Assembly (NCBI RefSeq): GCF_000478195.2
Contig: NZ_AUZM01000044.1
Span: forward strand, 1 to 51,650
Reading direction: 5' to 3'
DNA: 51,650 bases
Source of the DNA: Lyngbya aestuarii BL J
Lineage (GTDB): Bacteria; Cyanobacteriota; Cyanobacteriia; Cyanobacteriales; Microcoleaceae
This document shows, piece after piece, positions 1-8,242 of the stretch. Every line of letters starts with the position of its first letter. Position 1 is the stretch's first letter. The notes under the pieces were generated by a model. It was not told where the DNA came from, searched no databases, and worked only from the letters and a program-made list of their open reading frames with translations. A program made the translations under genes and the position numbers.

Positions 1-1
1 T

Positions 2-154
2 TATCTGATCACCAGTGAAAATCGTATTGTGCGTTTTGCGGTTGATGAAGTCAAGCTTCAAAATGAGGAGGCTACAGGCAATCGTTTATTTAAACTCAAT
101 ACGGGAGAAAAAATTATTGGGGTTCGTGATCCGTTATTGCTTCATCATCCTTAG
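2..154 (+). CDS. C-terminal end of a DNA gyrase / topoisomerase subunit A-like protein (partial)
   Basis: An open frame enters from the left edge and stops at TAG 152-154, giving the last 50 residues of a protein. The pattern (LITSENRIVRF, then a spacer, then ATGNRLFKLNTGEKIIGV) resembles one blade of the GyrA/ParC C-terminal beta-propeller, where each blade has a 'T..G...R....E....GR.A.G...I.L..gD.vv' layout. If so, the product wraps DNA and supports supercoiling or decatenation. Only the last blade is visible, so the family call rests on a short motif; the catalytic tyrosine domain lies outside the window. The ABC ATPase gene begins 44 bases downstream on the same strand. Confidence 0.5.
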   Translation, partial: YLITSENRIVRFAVDEVKLQNEEATGNRLFKLNTGEKIIGVRDPLLLHHP

Positions 155-198
155 GAACTAATTATTGGGTTGAATTGGGTTAACTAAGTATAGAACTG

Positions 199-1515
199 AT
201 GGCTCAGGTTGTCTTAGAAAATATTTATCAAACGTTTTCGTCTTCTATTCGAGTTCAAGCAAACCGTTATCGTCTCGAATCGGATGATCATGAACAGGTT
301 TCGACTTCTGAGGGGTTAATGTCTTCTGGGGCAGTTCTCCGACGGATTAACCTGACGATCAATGATGGCGAATTTATGGTATTAGTCGGGCCGTCTGGGT
401 GTGGGAAAAGTACGTTATTACGGTTAATTGCCGGGTTAGAATCGCTCACGGGTGGCAATATTTGGATTGGGGAAACTTTGGTGAATGGTTTACCCCCAAA
501 AGCCCGAGATATTGCGATGGTTTTTCAAAATTATGCTCTTTATCCCCATCTCAAGGTTTATGATAATTTGGCGTTTGGGTTGCGACGAATGGGGGAAAAG
601 TTAGGGGAAAATCAAGACTTGATCTCGGAGAGTAATCAGGATTTTTCGGTGATGCTCAAACGCTTTGGGGAGGAAGCATTGGGGGTGATGACGCGATCGC
701 TAAAACCCGGTTTGCGTTATCGTTCGGCGCAGGAAAAGGCAATCGCGGCGAGAGTTTTTGCGGTGGCGAGGTTATTACAGATTGAATCGCTTTTGGATCG
801 ATATCCTAAGCAACTTTCGGGAGGACAAAAGCAACGGGTGGCTTTGGGACGGGCGATGGCTCGTAATCCCCAGGTTTTTTTGATGGATGAACCTTTATCG
901 AATTTGGATGCGAAATTACGGACAGAAACTCGCGCTCAAATTGTGGAGTTGCAACGTCAATTGGGAACAACGACGATTTATGTGACTCATGATCAAACGG
1001 AAGCGATGACGATGGGTTCTCGAATTGCGGTGATGAATCGCGGTCAAATCCAGCAGGTGGCGAAACCCCTAGAGTTATATAATCGTCCGGCGAATCAATT
1101 TGTTGCTGAATTTATTGGTTCTCCCCCAATGAATTTTTTAACGGTTCAGTTTTCAGCGCCGTTGTTGATTGTACATCCTTTGTTTCGTATGACTTTACCG
1201 GAGCAATGGGGTTTTAATCTTAAGGCTTATCAGGAGCAATCGTTAATTTTGGGCGTGCGACCCGAACATTTAAAAATCAGTTGCGCCGCTCCCAGAAATC
1301 TCCCGGTGAAGGTGGAACGAATGGAGAGTTTAGGACATGAAACTCTCTTATCGGTTCGTCCCTATTCCCGCGAGAACGGTGCTTTTTCTTTACTCCAATT
1401 ACGGGTTCCGGGGGAGGTGTCGGTGAGTCTCGGGGAAAAGATTTGGATGGCGATCGCCATTGACCATATTCACTTATTTGATCCTCAGACAGAACTGGCG
1501 ATTTTCCCTCGCTAG
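199..1515 (+). CDS. ABC transporter ATP-binding protein, MalK/UgpC type
   Basis: 438 residues. Walker [10 protein letters not shown] at about residues 64-72, Q-loop [10 protein letters not shown], signature [15 protein letters not shown] and Walker [17 protein letters not shown] are all present, followed by the switch histidine in YVTHDQTEA. After the nucleotide-binding domain there is a C-terminal regulatory (TOBE/OB-type) region with LGVRPEHL, typical of MalK/UgpC/PotA subunits that energise carbohydrate or glycerophosphodiester importers at the cytoplasmic membrane. It carries two extra segments compared with a short MalK: about 35 residues before the Walker A region and about 50 residues between the Q-loop and signature motif. 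No permease or binding protein lies beside it, so it may serve several sugar importers, as orphan MalK-type ATPases do in other bacteria (inference). Substrate unknown. Confidence 0.88.
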   Translation: MAQVVLENIYQTFSSSIRVQANRYRLESDDHEQVSTSEGLMSSGAVLRRINLTINDGEFMVLVGPSGCGKSTLLRLIAGLESLTGGNIWIGETLVNGLPPKARDIAMVFQNYALYPHLKVYDNLAFGLRRMGEKLGENQDLISESNQDFSVMLKRFGEEALGVMTRSLKPGLRYRSAQEKAIAARVFAVARLLQIESLLDRYPKQLSGGQKQRVALGRAMARNPQVFLMDEPLSNLDAKLRTETRAQIVELQRQLGTTTIYVTHDQTEAMTMGSRIAVMNRGQIQQVAKPLELYNRPANQFVAEFIGSPPMNFLTVQFSAPLLIVHPLFRMTLPEQWGFNLKAYQEQSLILGVRPEHLKISCAAPRNLPVKVERMESLGHETLLSVRPYSRENGAFSLLQLRVPGEVSVSLGEKIWMAIAIDHIHLFDPQTELAIFPR

Positions 1516-1598
1516 TTCCCCAGATAGAGAGACTAAACAGATGAGCCTGTTTAATCTGTTCCTTAGGACTTATATATCAGAAAATCGTCTCATTTCCC

Positions 1599-1637
1599 TT
1601 GCACTTTCTTTACAATTTAGTTACATTTATTTACAGA
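1599..1637 (+). promoter_or_regulatory. High-light promoter of the hli gene with HLR1 (RpaB) site
   Basis: A -35-like TTGCAC (1599-1604) and a -10-like TACATT (1622-1627) are spaced by 17 bases. Over and just after the -10 lie two direct octamers, GTTACATT (1620-1627) and TTTACAGA (1630-1637), separated by 2 bases. This fits the HLR1 consensus (G/T)TTACA(T/A)(T/A) x2 with a 2-base gap at 15 of 16 positions. A third octamer TTTACAAT lies at 1609-1616. HLR1 is the known binding site of the response regulator RpaB in cyanobacteria, which represses hli genes in low light. The ATG of the hli gene is 32 bases downstream. Confidence 0.72.
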
Positions 1638-1669
1638 GAGCAATTAGTTTCAAGAAAGGAGATTGCAAA

Positions 1670-1843
1670 ATGGAAACTCAAAATAGTATACCCCAAGGTC
1701 AAAATCGTCAACAATGGAACTGGGGCTTCACCGCTGGAGCAGAAACCTGGAATGGTCGCCTGGCGATGATCGGCTTTATCTCTGCCGTAATTATCGAACT
1801 GGCTTCCGGACAAGGTGTATTACACTTCTGGGGCTTGATGTAA
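1670..1843 (+). CDS. High-light-inducible protein (Hli / Scp family)
   Basis: 57 residues with the chlorophyll a/b-binding-type motif [20 protein letters not shown] (residues about 24-43), where the Glu-Arg pair and Asn coordinate chlorophyll and stabilise the helix. This is a single thylakoid-spanning helix protein that binds chlorophyll and carotenoid and protects photosystem II assembly intermediates or free pigment under stress. The ATG at 1670 is preceded by AAGGAG (1656-1661), which decides the start; a longer frame open from 1460 has no support because it overlaps the upstream ABC gene. The promoter immediately upstream carries an HLR1 site. Which of the several Hli paralogues this is cannot be told from sequence alone. 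Confidence 0.93.
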   Translation: METQNSIPQGQNRQQWNWGFTAGAETWNGRLAMIGFISAVIIELASGQGVLHFWGLM

Positions 1844-2017
1844 GCTAGAGCAATGGATAATTTGCATAGAGAGTTGTGCAGTTGTCCATTACACTAGCCT
1901 AGATCTTAAGAGAGGCTTTAAGTTAGCTAGATTTAAAGCGTAGAGAGATTTTAACACGACTTGGGGGTTTTATGTAACTCTCAAGTTTTTTATTGACCCA
2001 GACTTGAGAATTTCCAG

Positions 2018-2060
2018 AAAAAATAAGGGCAAAGCGGAAAACTTCGTCCTGGCTTTGCCC
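2018..2060 (-). terminator. Rho-independent terminator of sigA
   Basis: A perfect 9-bp inverted repeat, GGGCAAAGC (2027-2035) and GCTTTGCCC (2052-2060), closes a 16-base loop. Read on the minus strand it is followed by a T-rich run (complement of 2018-2026). It lies 31 bases beyond the sigA stop. A second 8-bp inverted repeat, TCTCAAGT/ACTTGAGA at 1979-2009, lies further on and may end the hli transcript arriving from the other side. Confidence 0.8.
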
Positions 2061-2091
2061 ATTCACGCCTTAGATAGCCTTAACGAAACTA

Positions 2092-3267
2092 CTAGCGAAT
2101 GTACTCTTTTAAGATGCTGTTGCGATTAGGATGGCGCAACTTCCGTAAAGCTTTCGCTTCAATTTGACGAATTCGTTCACGAGTAACATTGAAGATTTGA
2201 CCAATTTCTTCAAGCGTCTTCATGCGACCATCGTCTAAACCGTAGCGCAACCGTAAAACATCACGTTCACGAGGACTCAGCGTATCTAAAACACTTTCGA
2301 GATCTTCACGCAGGAGGTTTTTAGAAACCTGATCTTCGGGGGTTTCACCATCCGACTCAATAAAATCACCCAGACGAGAATCTTCTTCTTTACCAATGGG
2401 TGTTTCTAGAGAGATGGGCAATTGAGCCGATTTAGCAATAAACCGCAACTTCTCAATCGTCATTTCCATCCGAGTGGCGATTTCCTCTTCCGTGGGTTTG
2501 CGACCCATTTCTTGGGAGAGTAATTTCGTTGTCTTTTTGATGCGAGAAATGGTTTCATACAAGTGAACCGGAAGCCGAATTGTCCGAGATTGATCGGCGA
2601 TCGCTCGGGTAATGGCTTGACGAATCCACCAGGTTGCATAGGTACTGAACTTGTAACCTTTTTCGTGGTCAAACTTCTCAGCCGCCCGAATCAATCCAAG
2701 ACTTCCTTCTTGAATCAAGTCTTGAAATGACAAGCCTCGGTTCATGTACTTTTTCGCTATCGAAACCACCAAACGCAGGTTTGACTGCACCATCTTATCC
2801 TTTGCTCGTCTACCTAAGAAAAGACGGCGACGAAACTCAGGCAATGCCATGTCAACAGCACTCGCCCATTCTCGGTCTTCGGGTTCACAATGGTTATGTT
2901 CGACGAGTTTTTCTCGGATGCGCTCTAACTCTAACAAATCTGCAATTCGACGAGCTAATTCAATTTCTTCATCAGCTCGTAACAATCGAATCCGACCTAT
3001 TTCTTGGAGGTAGAGTCTAATCGAATCCTCCGTATAGTGTTTTTTCTTCGCCTGAGTCCGACGTCGTGACTTAGCAACTCCTTCGGACTTGCTTTCATCT
3101 TCTTCATCAGACTGAGATTCAACATAGTCTTCTTCTTGAGAGTCGTCATCTTCAATCAAAAGATCTAGCTCATTTCCCGGTTGGGTTCGGGTTGATTTTT
3201 GAAGAAGTTCGATCGGTTCCATCTCCGGCTGAATGGGGGTTGCGAGTCCGTTGTTCGTCTGGATCAT
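2092..3267 (-). CDS. sigA: Principal RNA polymerase sigma factor (RpoD/SigA, group 1)
   Basis: 391 residues from the chosen ATG at 3267. Region 1.2/2 features include [15 protein letters not shown], the core-binding and -10-recognition stretch [35 protein letters not shown] and [17 protein letters not shown]; region 3 and region 4 follow, ending with the -35-binding helix [20 protein letters not shown]. The acidic N-terminal region (many D/E, then [11 protein letters not shown]) is typical of cyanobacterial group 1 sigma factors. The frame can be extended to a TTG at 3315, but ATG 3267 has a GAGGAA ribosome-binding site and is preferred. A strong terminator follows. The long untranslated upstream region (3268-4137) may hold several promoters. 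Confidence 0.93.
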   Translation of the reverse strand: MIQTNNGLATPIQPEMEPIELLQKSTRTQPGNELDLLIEDDDSQEEDYVESQSDEEDESKSEGVAKSRRRTQAKKKHYTEDSIRLYLQEIGRIRLLRADEEIELARRIADLLELERIREKLVEHNHCEPEDREWASAVDMALPEFRRRLFLGRRAKDKMVQSNLRLVVSIAKKYMNRGLSFQDLIQEGSLGLIRAAEKFDHEKGYKFSTYATWWIRQAITRAIADQSRTIRLPVHLYETISRIKKTTKLLSQEMGRKPTEEEIATRMEMTIEKLRFIAKSAQLPISLETPIGKEEDSRLGDFIESDGETPEDQVSKNLLREDLESVLDTLSPRERDVLRLRYGLDDGRMKTLEEIGQIFNVTRERIRQIEAKALRKLRHPNRNSILKEYIR

Positions 3268-4137
3268 GCCGCGTTCCTCATGCTCCTCAATGCAAGAATC
3301 AATCACTGTAAACAATTAGTAGTTTGTCTATTTCTAGACAGTTTAGCCAATTCTAACCGCAATTACGGTTTGATGAGAATGTTGCCAATATTTGAGTAAA
3401 CTCGACTTCACTCAAATTTAGACATTCAGTATTAGACAACACCAATTGGTGTTCGGACAATTGCAGTTAGACCTTTTCGATTGTAGCCTCTCTCATTCAA
3501 ATTGCACGGCCTCACTACAAGTTCAAGGTTTTTACTGGGATTAAAAGTTGGAAATTCCTCAGATTATGCTTGTTTGGTCTGAGTGTTACACACCTTTAGC
3601 ATTTTTGGGCTAACCGCTTTCATTAAAGCGGTAGGGGTTGTAATTGCTCAATACCAACTGGCTTTTACCTTTGGTCTGACAAGACAATTTTTCAGATTTT
3701 TCCTTTCTCAGGAAATAGCTGAAGCCTCAATGGGCATTTTAGCTGTGATTATTGGTTTGGGAATGTTTGATGATCTTCGACTGTAGATTTTTCAGCCTCC
3801 TCCATCATGTTAACCCAACAGAGACAGTTTCTTCAGCTCACCCAGCCTATTGACTGAGGAATGTGAATTGATCTTCACAACTTTTAAAAGAAACCATTTG
3901 AACGTAAGTCCTTTTTTGTACGTTAACTCAAATCTCAAAAATTGGAGCCTACTCTAATGTTAAATCAAGTTAAGCTATTGACGCCATCTTCTCATAATTA
4001 TTGAGCAAGTTGTTATATTGTTTTAATATTCAACTTGTAAATCTAAAGATCACAGAAAATATACATTTCTTTACAGGAAGTCTGCTAGCAATTAAGCTCT
4101 TATTCAGGGAAAACACCAACTCTAGACCGCATCACAC
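3268..4137. other. Long intergenic region upstream of sigA
   Basis: About 870 bases separate the sigA start from the stop of the ABC permease gene. It contains a perfect 16-bp palindrome, AACACCAATTGGTGTT, at 3438-3453 and a perfect 8-bp hairpin ACCGCTTT-catt-AAAGCGGT at 3613-3632. One weak open frame is noted separately (3583-3786, plus strand). No tRNA or recognisable small RNA was seen. Multi-promoter leaders are common for principal sigma genes, so most of this is likely regulatory (inference). Confidence 0.5.
3583..3786 (+). CDS. Doubtful small hydrophobic ORF
   Basis: A 67-codon frame starting at GTG encodes a hydrophobic peptide with two possible membrane segments (about residues 9-30 and 47-61: ASMGILAVIIGLGMF) and an FGLTRQFFRFF stretch between them. 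There is no clear ribosome-binding site and I recognise no family. It lies in the sigA upstream region on the opposite strand and includes the hairpin at 3613-3632. It could be a genuine small membrane protein, a remnant, or chance. Confidence 0.2.
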   Translation: MLHTFSIFGLTAFIKAVGVVIAQYQLAFTFGLTRQFFRFFLSQEIAEASMGILAVIIGLGMFDDLRL

Positions 4138-5022
4138 CTAACGTTGATTTCTCAGTCGGGGGTTAACCCAATCATTCAATCCTTCTCCCACCAACGATAA
4201 CCCCACAACCATCAATGTCAGGGCTAACCCCGGAAAAAAAGCAGTCCACCAAATCCCCGTGGGCAGTGCCTCCAACGCCAACCGTAAATCATGGCCCCAT
4301 TCCGGTGTTTCTTCGGGGAGTCCCAACCCCAAAAATCCTAAACTCCCTAAAGTTAAAATCGCATCCGCTGCATTCAACGTAAATAAAACAGGTACACTTT
4401 GGATCACATTGAGAAACAGGTAACGCGATAATACCGTCCAAGTATTCGCCCCCATCGCCTGCGCCGCTTCAATAAACAACTCCGTTTTGACACTGGTTGT
4501 ATGATTGCGAACCACCCGATAATATTGCGGTACATAAGCAATACTCAAAGCAATCGCCGCATTGAATATCCCTCGCCCCACCACAAACGCTAACGTAATC
4601 GACAGCAATAGTCCCGGTAAGGTATACACCGCATCCATCAAAAACATTAACCCTCGGTCTAGTTTCCCCCCGAGATAACCACTCACTAACCCCAGAGGTA
4701 CCCCAATCACCAAACTTAACCCTGTGGCGAGTAACAGCACCTTCCACGCCGCAGCAGCGCCAAATAAAGTTCGAGAAAACACATCATAACCCTGACGATT
4801 GGTTCCAAACCAATAGTCTAGTCCTGGAGGTTCGTGAATCGGGTTTGACAAAAACTCTGTTGGACTTTGTATCCATCCCCAAGCCAAAAACACCGGAGAC
4901 AACAACACAATTAAAATAAAAACCAATGTTATCCCCAAACCCACTAACATCATGCGAGTTGAGAGATTGGGTTGTTTCCAGAGGGTTAGAAATTCTAAAA
5001 AACGAGATTTAGCCGCCGTCAT
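4138..5022 (-). CDS. ABC transporter permease, DppC/OppC family
   Basis: 294 residues with an N-terminal membrane helix (LVGLGITLVFILIVLLSPVF), the family segment GTNRQGYDVFSRTLFGAAAAW, and a BPD-type permease domain of about five further helices. The coupling-helix EAA loop reads EAAQAMGANTWTVLSRYLFLN, and the end FPGLALTLMVVGLSLVGEGLNDWVNPRLR is the usual C-terminal signature of DppC-type permeases. It would form the membrane channel of a peptide or nickel importer with a DppB partner. No DppB, ATPase or binding-protein gene is adjacent, so the other subunits must be encoded elsewhere, as often occurs in cyanobacteria. The substrate cannot be read from this subunit. Confidence 0.9.
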   Translation of the reverse strand: MTAAKSRFLEFLTLWKQPNLSTRMMLVGLGITLVFILIVLLSPVFLAWGWIQSPTEFLSNPIHEPPGLDYWFGTNRQGYDVFSRTLFGAAAAWKVLLLATGLSLVIGVPLGLVSGYLGGKLDRGLMFLMDAVYTLPGLLLSITLAFVVGRGIFNAAIALSIAYVPQYYRVVRNHTTSVKTELFIEAAQAMGANTWTVLSRYLFLNVIQSVPVLFTLNAADAILTLGSLGFLGLGLPEETPEWGHDLRLALEALPTGIWWTAFFPGLALTLMVVGLSLVGEGLNDWVNPRLRNQR

Positions 5023-5233
5023 TGACTCTAAAACAGATGAGTTCGGATTAATTGTCTCACAAATTCATAAATTTGCAGAAGAACACCGATAGGTAATTAG
5101 AAGGGATGGGAGATGGGGAGACAGTGACCCGTTTACTGAACTCTAAAGATCTCAGAAATAAATGTTGAGGAAACTGTAGTGAAATTCAACTCCAGGCTAG
5201 AGCTTTTTGTTTAGACTTCTATTTTAACGAACA

Positions 5234-5749
5234 ATGAACAGACTTAAACACCGCTTTGAGTTAATAGACTCAATATCTTCTGTGTGGAAAATATTTATTT
5301 TTTCTCCCTTGTTACTAACAGGATGTCAACTGAGTATTTCTATTCCTGAACTAGAAGAAATGTCTCCTTTTGAGAGTAGCAATCAAGCGTCTTTTGTGAT
5401 GCAAACGATGACGGCCGGACAACAAGCCTATTATGAAGTCAATGGTCAGTTTGCCAGTTCTCTAGACAGTCTTTCTGTTGATCTAAATGTCGAAACGGGA
5501 GAATATAGTTATCAACTGGTCACTGTGGGAGACTCTGCTCAAACTGTTGTGATGACAGCCGCCGCCAAAACAGGCGAACTTCCCAGTTATGCAGGCGTGG
5601 TTACAGTCGGACAAACGGAAGGGGGAGTTATGGCGTTTGCGAACATCTGTAAAACTGATGAACCGTCAACTGTTCCTCCCCCGCTTTCAACGACACCTAT
5701 TCCCGGTGAGGGGTTACAATGTCCTCCGGGTTCGAGTCCCGTACATTAA
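5234..5749 (+). CDS. Type IV pilin-like (G/H family) protein recast as a lipoprotein
   Basis: 171 residues. The N-terminus has charged residues, a hydrophobic stretch and a lipobox LLTGC at about residues 27-31, so the mature protein probably carries a lipid on Cys31. The body has the motif QQAYYEVNGQFASSLDSL followed by a YSY segment, which is the pattern of cyanobacterial 'type IV pilin-like G/H' proteins, where it follows the N-terminal pilin helix. Here the usual GFTLIE prepilin cleavage motif is absent and replaced by a lipobox. The tail is Pro/Ser-rich with a Cys pair. The stop codon TAA overlaps the stop of the convergent gene 5746-6261 in a shared TTAA. Confidence 0.7.
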   Translation: MNRLKHRFELIDSISSVWKIFIFSPLLLTGCQLSISIPELEEMSPFESSNQASFVMQTMTAGQQAYYEVNGQFASSLDSLSVDLNVETGEYSYQLVTVGDSAQTVVMTAAAKTGELPSYAGVVTVGQTEGGVMAFANICKTDEPSTVPPPLSTTPIPGEGLQCPPGSSPVH

Positions 5750-6261
5750 GCTAAAACAAAATCAACTTCATCTGCGCCATCTGTTTCGCCTTGGCCAGAT
5801 GCGATTTTTTCGCCATTGACTTCAACTGCAAAAGGTGTGTCTTCTAAACCCGGCATATTGTAGTCGGTTTTATCGGGTGTATATCCGACACTCGCAATCA
5901 TTTTACGGCCGGCATCCGTATATTGAAATGCCATCATTTGGTTTTTATCTTGCTTATTGTCTCGCGCCCAAATGACCATATATTGTCCACCTTGGTAGTC
6001 AAAAACTTTAGGTGAACGAGTGGGTACATAACGACCCGGATCACCAAAGCTAGCATCTAAAAATGATTGTACCGAATCATCTTGAACAACAGCATAACTA
6101 ACTTGCTCAGGGGGAGTTTCGGCTTCATCAACATCTCCTTCACTTTCGTCTGGAGCTTCTTCTTTATTACGGTTTTTGAAGTAATCAACTGCCATTTTTG
6201 TTCCAACTGCACCGACGGTAGCAATACCTGCACCAGCAAGAATGTTGCGAAGTCTACTCAT
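5746..6261 (-). CDS. Hypothetical protein with N-terminal membrane anchor and acidic linker
   Basis: 171 residues, not recognised. The N-terminus (RNILAGAGIATVGAVGTKMA) is a short Gly/Ala-rich hydrophobic helix that could be a membrane anchor, followed by a basic patch (KNRNKEE) and a very acidic linker (DESEGDVDEAE). The C-terminal 110 residues look globular, with YMVIWARDNKQDKNQMMAFQY and a GLEDTPF segment. The ATG start at 6261 is clear. Its stop overlaps that of the pilin-like lipoprotein gene by 4 bases, so the two transcripts must run into each other or share a terminator. Confidence 0.65.
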   Translation of the reverse strand: MSRLRNILAGAGIATVGAVGTKMAVDYFKNRNKEEAPDESEGDVDEAETPPEQVSYAVVQDDSVQSFLDASFGDPGRYVPTRSPKVFDYQGGQYMVIWARDNKQDKNQMMAFQYTDAGRKMIASVGYTPDKTDYNMPGLEDTPFAVEVNGEKIASGQGETDGADEVDFVLA

Positions 6262-6474
6262 AGTCTTTTTCGAGGATGTACAATGATATTGTTGGGATTG
6301 ATTTCAACCAACTCAAGAATTGTATCAAACTTTGCAGAAAAAATCGCTGTTTTCGTAGACGAGGGCTTTAACTAGAGAGGCTGTTTGCAGTTGTCGAGTG
6401 GAGTTTGGTTGTGAACAGTCTGAAATCACTTCCGATCAACTTTTTGTAGGGGTCAGGATTAAATAAATTTGGGC

Positions 6475-6804
6475 CTATGGATTATATTTGACTGCGGTTC
6501 CACTCGCCGCCACCATCAACATACTTCCACCGCCACTGGAGTTAATCGTTTCATAATCTAAATCGATCCCAATAATCGCATTTGCCCCTAATGCGACTGC
6601 CGCTTGTTGCATTTCTTTGATAGCGGTTTCTTTGGCTTCACGCAAGGATTTTTCATAACCGGCTGACCGTCCACCCACCACATCTCGAATACTGGCAAAA
6701 AAGTCTCGAAAAACATTAGCCCCTAAAATTGCTTCTCCGCTAACAATTCCACAATATTGGGTAATCTCTTTACCTTGGAGTGTGCTGGTTGTCGTTAAAA
6801 TCAT
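6475..6804 (-). CDS. YbjQ/UPF0145 family protein
   Basis: 109 residues, the usual family length. It shows the characteristic opening [20 protein letters not shown], the central [19 protein letters not shown] and the end [17 protein letters not shown] with a final GTAV. This family (formerly DUF74) forms pentamers and has been called a putative heavy-metal-binding protein, but its biological role is unsettled. The gene stands alone between the anchor protein and the Coq4-like gene, all on the minus strand. Confidence 0.92.
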   Translation of the reverse strand: MILTTTSTLQGKEITQYCGIVSGEAILGANVFRDFFASIRDVVGGRSAGYEKSLREAKETAIKEMQQAAVALGANAIIGIDLDYETINSSGGGSMLMVAASGTAVKYNP

Positions 6805-6896
6805 AAGTTTTTTTAAACACCCATTAAATCCTTGTCTTTATTTTAAATTTTGAAGGGGGAGATTGTCAATCGATTCAGGAGAAATGACAAAATGTT

Positions 6897-7511
6897 TCAA
6901 CTTAATTTTTTAATTAATCCTAACTCTGCTTTAATTTCAGTTAAGGGTCTTTCCCAGTTTTCCTCGAAGCGATAATTCAATAAAAATTGGGCAAGATTTC
7001 CTAATTCTCGACCGCGACGAAGGTTCTGAAAAATTTGCGGAATTTGTTGAGGGGCTAAAATTGGATAAAGTAGTCGCGCTATTCTCAGCGAAAGTTTTAA
7101 ACTAGGGCTGTAGTTTTGTTCCGCAGCAAACGCTAAAACTCCGATTTCTCCAGCATAACTGGTATCAAAGCCTAGCAATACATGAAAAATATCATGGGTG
7201 ATGGAATACCGCAGTGAAAAAACATTATTTTCAGCAATTTTGCTGACATATTGACTAATTTCAAAAGGCTGAAGATGGTTAGATTTAATATGTTCAGCGT
7301 ACTGATAGCCTAAAGTTTGAGGTGGAAGTTGAATCAGTTTTTCTAAGTCAATCTTGGGATGATAACCAACCACAGACTGCATTTTTGATTCAAATTTATG
7401 ATTGAGTTTTACACCAAACGCTTCTGCTTTGAGAATGGCAACATCTCCTAAGTAATCTGTATTTTTGGCGATTTTAAGAACGTGAATAAACGGTTTAATT
7501 TTAATTCTCAT
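6897..7511 (-). CDS. Coq4 family protein
   Basis: 204 residues. The diagnostic Coq4 motif HDxxHxxxGxxxxxxGE is present as HDIFHVLLGFDTSYAGE (about residues 106-122), which in Coq4 proteins holds a metal ion. In eukaryotes and proteobacteria Coq4 works in ubiquinone synthesis, recently described as a C1 decarboxylase/hydroxylase of the ring. Cyanobacteria make plastoquinone and phylloquinone rather than ubiquinone, so the substrate here must differ or be unrelated (inference). ATG start at 7511. The neighbours give no pathway hint. Confidence 0.85.
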   Translation of the reverse strand: MRIKIKPFIHVLKIAKNTDYLGDVAILKAEAFGVKLNHKFESKMQSVVGYHPKIDLEKLIQLPPQTLGYQYAEHIKSNHLQPFEISQYVSKIAENNVFSLRYSITHDIFHVLLGFDTSYAGEIGVLAFAAEQNYSPSLKLSLRIARLLYPILAPQQIPQIFQNLRRGRELGNLAQFLLNYRFEENWERPLTEIKAELGLIKKLS

Positions 7512-8242
7512 TTTGCTCGTCTCCTGTGAATTATAAATTCAATTTAAGTCCAATCCAATTGTTTTCTATTTATTTTACTGTTGAGCTAGAGTAACTGTTT
7601 GATCAAATTTGTTTAACAGTCGTTCCGAGAGTTTTTACTGACCGTTAAAAATTTCGTCAGCAATAACAATTTTACTAAATCTCATTAATCAGGATATAAT
7701 TTCCATCATTTAAGGTCTGAATTTATTGGCTATCATCAATAATGCCGCTCAAATTAGGATTAAATCCGGGAAAATCAGAAAGTTAAGCAGGTATCATTAA
7801 CTTTAGATTCTCAAGGGTTGGAAATAATTTAGGTCAACATAAAAAGCAGCCTAATAATAGACTGCTAAAGGGAGAGATTTGAAACCGTTGTTGTTTCTAG
7901 GAGAGAAGAAACCTATTTCATACCACCGTGAATTAAAACAAGTTTAAAAAAATAATTGAAATTAAAGATTCAAAGCGAAAGAGTTTAAGGTAATTACCGA
8001 GCAAGTTTAATACTCTGAAAGTTCCTTTTAACAGGCGACAACAGATGTTTTGACTTGAGGTAAATCTATCTCCAACATAAGTGTACTTCACCCCGTTAGG
8101 CTGTGACCTCAGTCTAGATTTGCTGTGATATCCTTCATTCCACCCAATGAGAGATATCACAACCTAGTCTCTAAGACCTTTACTCTATCCTCAGCAGGCT
8201 GTAAATGCCGAGATGAGGGGCTACACTTTTGTTGTTGCATTT
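7512..8242. other. Intergenic region with a likely minus-strand transcript tail
   Basis: About 730 bases with no confident gene. It holds a probable minus-strand terminator (7839-7866), an inverted repeat TGTGATATC (8124-8132) / GATATCACA (8153-8161) with a 20-base loop, and a weak 75-codon minus frame (7933-8160, GTG start within that inverted repeat) whose product is basic and contains KYTYVGDRFTSSQNICC. That string faintly resembles the zinc-finger approach of TnpB-type proteins but the CxxC knuckles are missing, so I do not call a transposase. The terminator position suggests either a long 3' untranslated tail of the gene at 8243-8473 or a separate RNA. Confidence 0.4.
7839..7866 (-). terminator. 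Probable Rho-independent terminator
   Basis: On the minus strand AGCAGTC (complement of 7860-7866), loop TATTATTA, GGCTGCT (7845-7851) forms a 7-bp stem with one G-U pair, followed directly by TTTT (7841-7844). It would end a minus-strand transcript coming from the 8.0-8.5 kb area. Confidence 0.65.

Noticed and set aside
1460-1669. Upstream extension of the hli frame to 1460
   Set aside because: It overlaps the ABC ATPase gene, crosses the HLR1 promoter, and the ATG at 1670 has a good ribosome-binding site.
5727-5748. GGGTTCGAGTCCCG resembles a tRNA T-arm
   Set aside because: It lies in frame at the end of the pilin-like lipoprotein gene, the stem has a mismatch, and no acceptor, D or anticodon arms can be found upstream.
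7933-8160. 75-codon minus frame with a faint TnpB-like VGDRFTSSQ string
   Set aside because: The cysteine knuckles and the catalytic residues are absent and the product is only weakly protein-like, so a transposase call is not supported.
8124-8161. TGTGA...TCACA arms as a CRP/NtcA-type operator
   Set aside because: The half-sites are much too far apart (20-base loop between 9-base arms) for the known 14-16 bp operators.
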